Below are positions 55,570-64,000 of a stretch of DNA of 64,000 nt, piece after piece. The first letter of the stretch is position 1. Every line of letters starts with the position of its first letter. Origin of the DNA: Tupaia tana. Lineage: Eukaryota; Chordata; Mammalia; Scandentia; Tupaiidae. The notes beneath the pieces are model-generated. The model was not told the origin of the DNA and made no database searches. It saw only the letters and a program-made list of their open reading frames with translations. A program made the position numbers and the translations under genes. The stretch is taken from assembly GCA_026018925.1 (NCBI GenBank), contig JAKSZU010000005.1, forward strand, positions 81,953,398-82,017,397. Reading direction: 5' to 3'.

Positions 55570-56412
55570 AAGAAATCTTTACCTACTCCTATAGCTTGAA
55601 GGGTTCTCCCAGTGTTTTCCTCACAAGGTTTTATAGGCTTGGATTTAGTGTTTCAGTCTTTAATCCATCTTGAGTCAATTTTTTGTAAATGATGAGAGAA
55701 GGGAATCTAGTTTTGTCCTTTTCAAAGCGTAAATACAGTTTCCCAGCACCATTTATTAAAAAGACTGTCTTTTTCCACTTGTCTTGTTATCTTTGTCAAA
55801 AATCAGTTGATTATATATTATGAGGTTTATTTCTGGATTATTATATGTCATTGGTCTAAATGTCTGTTTTTGTTCCAGTACCATGCTGTTTTAATTATTA
55901 TGGATTTTTAATATATTCTGAAATGAGGTAGTGAGATGCCTCTAACTTTATTGTTTTTTGCACCGCATCGCTTTAGTGATACACGACTTTTCTATGATTC
56001 TAGACAAACATCACAATTTTTTCCTCTTCCTGTAAAGGCTATTGCTGGTATTTTGATAAAAATTGCATTGAATTTACAGATTTCTTGGGAAATAGCAGTT
56101 TAGTCATATTTATTCTTCTAATAAATAAGGGATTTTGTTTCTTATTTTGGAATTTTTTTCAATTTTTTATTCAGTTTTTTTTTTTTTTTTTTCATGGTAG
56201 AAATCTTTCACTTTTTTGGTTGGGATTTATTTCCACTCCTTTTTAACTATTATAAATGGAATTAATTTTTATTTCCATGGCACTAGTGAGACCAGAGTTA
56301 GACCCAATGAGTATGTAAGTAGGGCAGGGAGCCAGAAGATTAGTCACTATGATAAGAAATGGACACACATATATTGAGATAGAGCCAACTTAAAAAATGA
56401 AGTCACTCTGGT

Positions 56413-56608
56413 TGGGGACCAGCAGATGGCATGGAGGTTAGGGTGTTGGACACTCCCACATGGCCAACCATGGTTAGAGTCTTGGGCCTGGTGGCTTGCT
56501 TTCTCCCTTTTCCTCTCCTTCTCTGTGTCTCTCTCCAGTCAAAATAAAAAATAAATGAATGAATGAATAAAAATAAGTAAGTAATGCTTTTAAAGAAAAA
56601 AAATTAAA
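56413..56608 (+). repeat. tRNA-derived SINE, short subfamily
   Basis: GGGGACCAGCAGATGGC, GGTGGCTTG joined to CTTTCTCCCTTTTCC, CAGTCAAAATAAAAAATAAATG. Target duplication AAAATGAAGTCACTCTGGT / AAAATAAAGTCACTCTGGT. Confidence 0.95.
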
Positions 56609-57272
56609 AATAAAGTCACTCTGGTCAAGCTTTTGAGAAGGATCATTCACTGTTCTCACTAGAAATCAAATATTAGATCTGTCTACCTGCTCACACAGAG
56701 AGGCTTTACTACCAGAGCTGTTTTACAGCATACTCAATCAATCAGAGCCTATCAGGAAATGCCTCCAGAACCTCTTCAAATCTTCTTCCTTCCATCCTTC
56801 CTTCCACCTGGCGCTTGGTGCCAGGAAGGTTGTTATATTTCTTCCTGCCATCCCAGATACAAACATATACAAATTCAGCACTGGGATGGAACACTAAGTC
56901 AACATCCTGATTCCCACCAGGGAAATAAACTAATTGGGCTGTGCTACCAGATGTGGATGCTCATTCTTTCCATTTCTTTCCTCGCATTCATAATTAGATA
57001 GTTAAATTCCTCACCTGAGGGAGATGCTCAAGCCTAAGAAAAACCTTGCTAAAACAAACAGAGGCCAAGTACCAGACAGAACTTCCCATGCTAAATATTC
57101 ATTACCAACCCTCAGGATAAAAGTAATGCCTAACTTCATGCCCAGTGTAGTTGTCTTCTCTGGCAGCTGCCCACCCACATGCCCTTCAGACAGGGAGTGT
57201 ATTTCCTTCCTATTAGAAGTCTTTACTTTTCTATTAAAACCTATCTTTTCCTACTTTACATGTGTTTATAGT

Positions 57273-57553
57273 TTTTTTGTTGTTGTTTGTTTGTTTGTCT
57301 GTTTGAGAGGTTTTGGCTACAGGGTGTATGAGTTTGCCAGAAAGACAGAGAGAGACAGAGAGACAGAAAGCGAGAAATCATCCCCCAGGCAGGATGGCCA
57401 CACCACAATCCCTTCTCCTCCATTCTCCTCTTGGGATCTTGGGCACTCATGCACACGTGCCTGACATGAATTTAAGCCACCGGGTCCGGAACTCAGACCG
57501 CGGTCGACTACGTGGGAGAACAGTAACATAGCCATTAAGCTAACTGCTGGTCC
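57273..57553 (-). repeat. tRNA-derived SINE, well preserved, within LTR-like sequence
   Basis: GAGAGGTTTTGGCTACAGGG, GAGAAATCATCCCCCAGGC, CCACCGGGTCCGGAACTC, ending GCTAACTGCTGGTCC. TTTATAGTTTT / TTTGTAGTTTT flank it. Confidence 0.95.
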
Positions 57554-57573
57554 TTATTTGTAGTTTTGTATTC

Positions 57574-58080
57574 TGTGTCTCAGAACAGGTTTCTAATCTA
57601 AGAGATCTGGGCCGAAAGAACCAAGGATTTCACACAACCAGGCTCAACTTCCCCATCCTGTAGAAGCACTCCCTGCAGGCAACTCAATCTTGGCCAGCTC
57701 CTTTTGAGTGACACTGAGCTTTTCAACATGCTAGCATTTCTCTCCAGTGTTAATCCTTCTGTAAGTCACTTCTCTTATCTCACACAAAGTCAGTTTCTCA
57801 GAGACTGAACAAATCTAAATCAAAACAAGAAACCAGAACAAAGGCTCTTTGACTCAGATAAAAACCTTTCACCTCAGTTTTTCATTGGGAACCTATTTTC
57901 CAGGACTCTCTCCCTGCCTGGGAGCTCTGATCTTTCATCCCTCTCTTAATAAACTCTCCAGTTCACTGCACCTTCTCTGCGTCCATGTCTCTAATTCTTA
58001 ATGAGCACGAGACAAAGAATCAGGTTCACCAATATTCCTCCATTCAGTATTAGACCCATGCACCCCCACTTCCTGCATCA
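57574..58080 (+). mobile_element. Solo LTR, same family as 11,362-11,924
   Basis: Start TGTGTCTCAGAACAGG, end ACTTCCTGCATCA. GATAAAAACC is a TATA-like box (57,858) and TTAATAAAC a poly(A) signal (57,946). The 3' 200 bp closely parallels the 11.4-kb copy, while the 5' half is diverged. No retroviral genes are attached. Confidence 0.7.
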
Positions 58081-59079
58081 TTAGCTGTACTCACAGGTGT
58101 GCATGTGACCTCTGGGTATGCTCTGAAGCAAGGATGGAAACCAAGAACCTTTGAGTGGGCCTCTGTGACATTAGTAAGTACCAACAAGTGAGCCAGAGGT
58201 CACTAAGTGGCTCTGTGTGTTTTGCTCTCTTCTTTCCACCAAACAGGGAAGATCTCCACCACCCTTTTTCCTGTAAACTGCCATTCCTCTCCCCTTCTCT
58301 CACATTCACAGTTCAGGGCAATCCTGAGAAATTGCTCTGAGAATTGGAACAGAGGGAGCAGGAAACTGATTTTGAAGTTCTGAGTTGATTTGAGGCATGT
58401 GCAAGTGTACACCTGCCAGTCACTCAGATGGAAGTGTCTGGTTTTCTCCATCCCATCTTCAAGGTTGGATGGGGTATGCTCATACACCATGTTCTATTTC
58501 TTACAGAAGTCGTCCTGCTGTTCTGGCCCATTTTATAATCTGGAATGTTTAATGCTGGGTAAGTTTGGGGCCATAGTCATGTCTTTACTTCTCAGTCTAG
58601 AAGGACTAATCAAAACAGTTGTCCATACAGGACTGCTAAAATTGTGGTAAGGTTTTAGGAAGGTAAAGACTTGAAGACTGTTGGTCCTTGAAGCAAGTTT
58701 CCCTTGCTTCATTCTCAAAATGGCAATGTCTTTCAAGTTGTCTGGGTCCTGGGATTTGGAATTAACCAAGCAAGATCCTTCCCTGCAATTATGTGGCTCC
58801 AAGGATGTCAGGAACTAACCCTCACTGTCCTAGGGTCAGTAGAATACTGGAATCATAACAACTAGAAATCTTATCCATGATAGTGTCATTAGTATTAAGG
58901 ATTACTTTCTCAACTTTTCCCAGCAAAGGTGAGTTTTTGATGACTCTAGTTTACTGTTATCAGCCAGCTTGATGCTTTGTTTTCTTTTCTATGTAATTTC
59001 TTGTGGGTTTTCATATTTTAGAAAATTTGAGATCTTTTCTTGGTGATTTAAAATGTTCTTCCTTAGAAATTCTAGTTGA
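58081..59079. other. Less AT-rich unassigned sequence next to the LTR
   Basis: About 1 kb visibly richer in G and C than the window average, with no SINE or L1 match that I recognise. Open frames of 60-95 codons exist on both strands, but none has a recognisable domain. It could be unique DNA or decayed retroviral interior. Confidence 0.4.
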
Positions 59080-59346
59080 GGGACCAGCAGATGGCACAGT
59101 GGTTACATTGCTGAACTCCCACGTGGCTGACCATGATTCGAGTTCTGGACCTGGTGGCTTGAAAATTACACTGGGCATGTGTGCATCTGTGCCCAAGATC
59201 CTGGGGGGAGAATGGAGAAGAAGGGATACCAGCATGGCCATCCCTCCTGAGGGATGATTTCCCACTTTCTCTCTCATGATCTCTCTGTCTCCCTCTCTCT
59301 CTATCTGGTGAGTGCACATGGCCTAAAATAAAATGCCTCTAAAAAG
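59080..59346 (+). repeat. tRNA-derived SINE
   Basis: GGGACCAGCAGATGGCACAGTGG, CTGGGCATGTGTGCATCTG, ending TGGCCTAAAATAAAATGCC. AAATTCTAGTTGA / AAATTATAGTTGA flank it. Confidence 0.94.
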
Positions 59347-59520
59347 AAAAATTATAGTTGAAATATTCCAGAGTAATTACTTTTTATCTTGATTATAGCA
59401 ACAAGTGCTGGGTGTTACTGTCAGCCATCTTGATCTTGGCAGTCCTCTCCTCCCAAAAAATATTTTAATTTTTCCCTCTGTTCATTTTGGAACATTGGAA
59501 AATAATGAACTATACATATG

Positions 59521-59637
<117 letters not shown>

Positions 59638-60149
59638 AGAAAAAAATAAGTAAGACTAGTTATACTTAATGGAGTCAACTTTTAACAGCTTTCAATCTCT
59701 GACTGACTGAGGAGTGATTAGCTTTGATTGGATGAGACTTATGTTTGGTTACCTGGCCATGCTGTTAGGTTAGTTATTAACTTGTTTGCATCTCAGTCTA
59801 GATTACAGTTCAGTATATATAAAGATTGCTTTGGGACAGATTTATCATTTACATATGGAAACTGGTTTAGGGCAAATCAATTTTAAAGTAAATACATGGA
59901 TATCCTTTTTTACTGCTATGCAAGTTGAAAACAATTTTTTAAGTTCAAATTCTTCTTTGGTTGATTGGTTGGTTTTTGTTTTTTATTATGAAAGCTTTCA
60001 CTGCTTTCTCCCATCCCTAACCCACAATCTCACTATTACTCACTTGCAAAAATGTTTCCAGTTTATCTTAGAAGGAAACATTTGTATTTTAAGCTCTGTA
60101 AATAAAAAAACAGTTCAGTGTCTGCACACTGAATGACTGAAGGCTATAG

Positions 60150-60345
60150 AAACTAAGTAAATGGTTGTGAATACCAGATGCACTGTGCAAAGAGGACGGC
60201 TGAAAGATTAGAGGAAGATAACTTTCTAGTATGGTGAACTGGACTGGTGAGAAATGCACACATGTTGGAATATTCACTTTGTAAGCTAAGCAACATGACT
60301 AAATGTATAAAAGAAATAGAAAGAAAAATAAAACAAAAAGATCAT
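60150..60345 (+). mobile_element. L1 3' UTR-type fragment
   Basis: CTGGACTGGTGAGAAATGC, ATTCACTTTGTAAGCTAAGC, 'gactaaatgtataaaagaaa' and an AAAC-rich tail match the 42.5-kb L1 3' UTR. 59,638-60,149 has no recognised feature. Confidence 0.65.
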
Positions 60346-62125
60346 GGAAAAATAAAAAACAAACAAACAAACAAAAAACAGTTCTCTCAATCTCTCTGTC
60401 TGCCCAAGGGAGCCCGAAACACTATTCTTTCTAAAGTTTGTGACTTTGTTGCTTTTCCCTCCACCATCAACAAATAGCTACAACTACAACTTCATGAAAG
60501 AAGAGGAAATCAATGAATGATATACCTTTCCACTTAGCTGAAAAATGTATCCCTTTTCCATTACCTTTGTACAATTCTCATCTATGTGCTTCCACTATCT
60601 GATGCTATGAAGAAGCAATTCACTGTTTAAATAATCAAGACATGTTTTATAATATAAGTCCTCAGTTCTTCATGAAGGTAGTTTAAGCTTTTGTGTAATA
60701 TAATTAATTAATGTGAGACTAAATATAGTGCTCTTTATATTAGAATAGAATAAATGATTATTTAATATAATACATTATTATTTATATTATTTTAATTTTT
60801 AATTGGGTTTTTATTTGGAGTCAAAAACAGAAATCTGAATCTATTTTATCATAATATAAATATTAATTCTAGAAAGTGCATACATAATCATATACTGTTA
60901 AACATATCTTGAAAATAAGCTCTAAAATAAGTTATAGATGCTTTGATTTTGGACATACAAACATTTTTAGAAACAGATTAATAGGTTTGCGGAAGGAGAA
61001 TAATTGAATACCTTCAGAAAAAACAAATAGCCTTAAAACCTAGTTTTCAAAATGAAAACAACAGAGTCTAATTTTGTTATACATATTTATCAATCTTATG
61101 CATGAAAATAAAATATTTAATAACACAATCAGAAAGTGACATTTTATGCATAAATTCATGCACTATGGTTCAACTATAAATTGTGATTCAGTTTCAGCAC
61201 TACAGACAAATTTCTAATTACACTTATTTGCATTTTCTTTCTACAAGCTTCCACATTAGTTAAAATATTACTCTGAACTCCAGAGACACTTTAACTATGT
61301 GGGAAACATATACATATTTAGATATGTCAAGGTAATATGGGTGTTTATATGTACTCATATGCATATATAATCTTCTTTAATGATAAAAACACAGTCATAA
61401 CAAAATTAGGAAAATGTGTCCAAAATTATTTAATATTATCCACAACTGTATGGCAGTTGGAAATTTGTGTAATTCTGAGTAAGTGGACACAGATGATCAA
61501 AGGAAATGCCATTACATTTCTAATACAATTTATGAAGTTATATCATAATCTTTCTCCACTTAATTATTTTTTTCAGTAAAATGACTTGGATTACTTCTCC
61601 ATATGGCATGCTTGAAGTTGTGTAATATACTTAGTTTATTTACATGTCCCTCAAATTTAATAATGTCCTGTTAAACAGAATTTGCAAAATAATATTTGAA
61701 TGACAGAAAAATAACATTAATGGAATTTCACATGTTTGATATACAGGTGTTATTTAAAGTTTTCTATGATATAGCTTATACATACAGAATATATAAAATT
61801 CCCGTAAGTAAAAACCAAAATTACTGAAAAAAGAATAAACTATGTTTCTTACTCTCCATTCAGTTTTTATTCTGTGAATGCTAAATCTACTCTTACAATT
61901 TCAATGACTTTCATATTGACACATCTAAAACATATTTTTATGCTTTCTTTGAAAAAAATTTCTGTATCACATAACATCATTAATAATCTCAAATTTATTT
62001 CAATTAGCTCCTTGTTTGCTTATAATAGCTAAATCTGATAAGTTAGAAAAGTAATGACACATTTTCTCCATAGAAAAAATACAAAGTGACTTTTCCAGCA
62101 ACACAATATATAAGGAGACATCTCT
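60346..62125. other. Long AT-rich stretch without SINEs
   Basis: Nearly 1.8 kb with no recognisable SINE or LINE body and no credible coding frame, unusual for this window. Confidence 0.5.
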
Positions 62126-62365
62126 TTTTTTTCATTGGTAGAGGCTTTTTGCCTTAGGTACATGCATTCTCTGGAGAGAGATATAGGCAGAGACAGTGAG
62201 AAGGAATATGAGAAATCAGCCCTGGGAGTGATGGCTCCACCACAATTTGTTCTCCTCCTAGAATCTTGGGCATACACACACATGTGCCCACTGGGTCTAG
62301 GACTTGAACCATGGTCAGCAATGTGGGAATCCAATTATGTAACCACTACCCCATCTGCTGGCCCC
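62126..62365 (-). repeat. tRNA-derived SINE
   Basis: GAGGCTTTTTGCCTTAGGTAC, ATGAGAAATCAGCCC, GGTCTAGGACTTGAACC, ending CCATCTGCTGGCCCC. Confidence 0.9.
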
Positions 62366-62546
62366 TGACATAAGGAAACTTTTCAAAGTTTTTGGAAAAG
62401 TAGAATTGAAGCTTACTTTGGCGCAAACAATTTTGAAATCCATACATAGTTTTCTTCCATCCCACGTATTTCCCACGAACTCTTTGGAGACCTCTGATAA
62501 GTAATGTTTTAAGTTTTTGTTGTTGTTGTTGTTGTGTGGTGTTTTT

Positions 62547-62821
62547 TTATTTTATATTTTATTTTATTTTATTTTATTTGTGCTTTAGGGCACATGTGCT
62601 CTCATAAGTAGACAGAGAGGATCAGGAGAAAGCATCTTCCACTGAGAGTGATCACACCACAATCCCTTCTCTTCCACCTCTCTTTCCTTTTGGGATTTTG
62701 GGCATACACACACAAATGCACCAGGCATGTTTCTCAAGGTGTCAGATATGAGACTCAAAACAATGGAGTCAGCCATCTAGGATTCAGCTGCCTTAACCAC
62801 AGATCACAGATCATGGCCAAC
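62547..62821 (-). repeat. Diverged SINE with (TTTTA)n tail
   Basis: TTTTA repeats, GTGCTTTAGGGCACATGTGC, GGAGAAAGCATCTTCC, TTTTGGGATTTTGGGC, then a degraded head with CAGATCACAGATCA near 62,805. Confidence 0.8.
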
Positions 62822-63018
62822 CCTATCCAAATCTCATATATCACTGTATATAAGTACACACATAGAGTGGAAATTTATGCCCATTTTTAATGTTTGACCA
62901 TTGATGAAATGCCAGTTTCATCTCTCACTTCCGTTTCCTCACATACAGAAAGGTTAATAACAAAGCCTACATGCTTTCTCCTGTCATGTGGATTGGAAAA
63001 TTAAAATCAAGTAAGCCC

Positions 63019-63300
63019 TTTTTTAGATTCTATATATGGGTGAGAGCATGTGGTATTTGTCTTTCTCCATTCTCCTCCTAGGATCTTGGGCACATGAGTT
63101 TCAAGCCACAGGGTCTGGCACTTGAAGCATGGTTGGCCCCGTGGGAGTCCACTGATGTAATCGCTATGCTATTTGCAGCCAGTCTTTCTGTGTCTGGCTT
63201 AGTTCATTGAACATAATGATTCCAGATCCATTCATTTTGTTGTAAATAATAAAATTTTGCTTTTTATGACTAAATAGTATTCCATCATGTATATATTGTG
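63019..63300 (-). mobile_element. Inverted 5' part of an L1 3' end
   Basis: 'gcatgtggtatttgtctttc', then after a SINE piece 'tctgtgtctggcttagttc' and 'tagtattccatcatgtatata'. This is antisense L1 covering the end of ORF2. Confidence 0.8.
63067..63181 (-). repeat. Tailless SINE fragment (head half only)
   Basis: CCATTCTCCTCCTAGGATC through CACAGGGTCTGGCACTTG to GCTATTTGCAGCCA. It has no CT-rich part and no T tail. GTCTTTCT lies on both sides (63,059-63,066 and 63,182-63,189) within continuous L1 text. Confidence 0.8.
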
Positions 63301-63655
63301 CAGAAAATTTGTTGATCTCACAAAAGTAGAAACTAAAAGCTAGGGTAACTTAGATGGGGAAGAGTTGCTGAGATGTTGTACAAAGGTTAGAGAATTAGTT
63401 AGATAAGAGAAAGACATTCAAGAATTATTTTGGACAGTATAGATCATTGTTAAAGGCAATGTGTTTCTGAAACAGGTTAAAAAAGTGAATGTTAAATGTT
63501 CTAATCACAAAATTGATAATTATGTAAGGCAAAGCACATGCTAATTCATTAGATTTAAATTGCAAAATGCATATATACTTGAAAACATCATGTTGTACAC
63601 ATTAAACACATAATGTTGTCTGTCAATTAACAAGAATAAATATATTTTAATTTGT
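63301..63655 (+). mobile_element. L1 3' UTR, plus strand, continuing the inverted piece
   Basis: 'ttgttgatctcacaaaagtag' directly continues, in L1 order, from where the inverted segment's 3' edge stops. It ends 'aacatcatgttgtacaca' and 'tgtctgtcaattaacaagaataaa', an old L1 terminus. Confidence 0.75.
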
Positions 63656-64000
63656 TTTGTTTTTAAATGTCGGTAGGTTCTTTATTTTCCTGAGAAGTAA
63701 TTTTTAAGTAAATAACACATTTATTTATTGTCTGACGAGTTTTATTTAGCATTCTTGCAGAGGCACAAAATACAAACCTGGGTAACTCCATCCAACAAAC
63801 TAGTGTATGTATTTTCTTCCATAGGAAAGCACAAGGAGAGACAAAAATATCTCAAGTGTCAAGAACGTCTAAATGAAGAAAACAGTTACTTGCAAAAATC
63901 CTCAAGTCCCTAACTCATTTTCTGAACCCAGGCAAGACTTTCCCAGTCCAGATACATTCAACAAGTCACCATCTCCACCTTGGCATAATTCCAGGATTAG
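63656..64000. other. Unassigned end of window with a small open frame
   Basis: 63,728-63,913 is an open frame of 61 codons ending SSSP-stop. Within it TTTTCTTCCATAG at 63,812-63,824 resembles a splice acceptor. No domain is recognised and no second exon is visible in the window, so I do not call a gene. Confidence 0.25.

Larger units (their letters stand above)
53000..56275 (-). mobile_element. L1 LINE ORF2/3' region, minus strand, interrupted by later insertions
   Basis: Read on the plus strand, this follows the familiar antisense L1 text: a site around 53,430 equivalent to the 'tagtattcc' segment, 'gctgcaataaacat' near 53,523, and the 'cagcaccatttattaaa' stretch near 55,745. Reverse-transcriptase region sequence extends to about 56,275. 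Frames are broken throughout, so it is a dead copy. It is interrupted by a (TTTA)n tract (53,916-53,957), the RWDD1 retrocopy and a short SINE (55,354-55,569). The L1 text resumes on both sides of the last two. Confidence 0.85.
56284..57573 (+). mobile_element. Probable second LTR-like region upstream of the 57.6-kb LTR
   Basis: Text from about 57,010 (CTGAGGGAGATGCTCAAGCC, AGGATAAAAG, TCTGGCAGCTGCCCACCC, CTATTAAAACC) has the look of U3-R-U5 of a class I LTR. It continues after a SINE into TTTTGTATTCTGTGTCTC. The 56,284-57,010 part is less clear. Boundaries uncertain. Confidence 0.4.

Noticed and set aside
56284-58080. Complete provirus between two LTRs
   Set aside because: The upstream LTR-like block and the 57.6-kb LTR appear unlike each other, and no gag, pol or env sequence lies between them.

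Overview
This 64-kb window is AT-rich nuclear DNA from a placental mammal. It looks like intergenic or deep intronic sequence packed with retroelements. I find no intact protein-coding gene, no functional tRNA or rRNA gene and no CRISPR array. Nearly every open reading frame longer than 60 codons lies inside a SINE, a LINE fragment or a simple repeat. The only recognisable cellular gene is a broken processed copy of RWDD1 at 54,026-55,192.

The dominant feature is one SINE family, with about 58 recognisable copies on both strands covering roughly a fifth of the window. It has a tRNA-like head (A box such as TAGCGTAATGG, B box GGTTCGAGTCC), a body whose least-mutated copies contain GCCGGGCGC (as at the start of 7SL/Alu), a CT-rich stretch, a conserved end near CCCTATAGCAAAAACCTCTC and an A-rich tail. 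A short subfamily lacks the body. There are also older SINEs with an Alu-like part and a fourth group ending in AATAAATAAA. A tRNA-headed family this dense, together with 7SL-related SINEs, points to Euarchontoglires. A tree shrew (Tupaia, Tu-type SINEs) is my best guess from memory of the literature. A colugo is the main alternative, but the head does not resemble tRNA-Ile, from which the colugo CYN family is reported to derive.

Layout: 1-7.1 kb holds SINE clusters, a solo LTR (4,391-5,039) and L1 scraps. 7.3-13.4 kb holds L1 3' ends, SINEs and a second LTR (11,362-11,924). 15.1-16.8 kb has two ancient L2 pieces. 17.0-19.4 kb is a plus-strand L1 3' end cut by two SINEs. 19.4-25.5 kb is a dense SINE cluster over two old mammalian repeats. 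25.5-36.5 kb is mostly old, poorly recognisable sequence with scattered SINEs and microsatellites. 36.5-37.6 kb is a hAT (Charlie-like) DNA transposon fossil. 39.4-52.1 kb is a mosaic of L1 fragments and SINEs, including an apparent SINE dimer. 53.0-56.3 kb is a minus-strand L1 interrupted by the RWDD1 retrocopy and a SINE. 56.3-58.1 kb is LTR sequence, followed by about 1 kb of less AT-rich unassigned DNA. 59.5-64 kb has a long microsatellite, old AT-rich DNA and an L1 with a 5' inversion at 63.0-63.7 kb.

The window shows no gene circuit. Its interest lies in retroposition: nested insertions with readable target-site duplications (TSDs), SINE dimers, partial SINE duplications and deletions that share breakpoints, and a retrocopy that may carry an extra exon. 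I see no sign of a new biological system.
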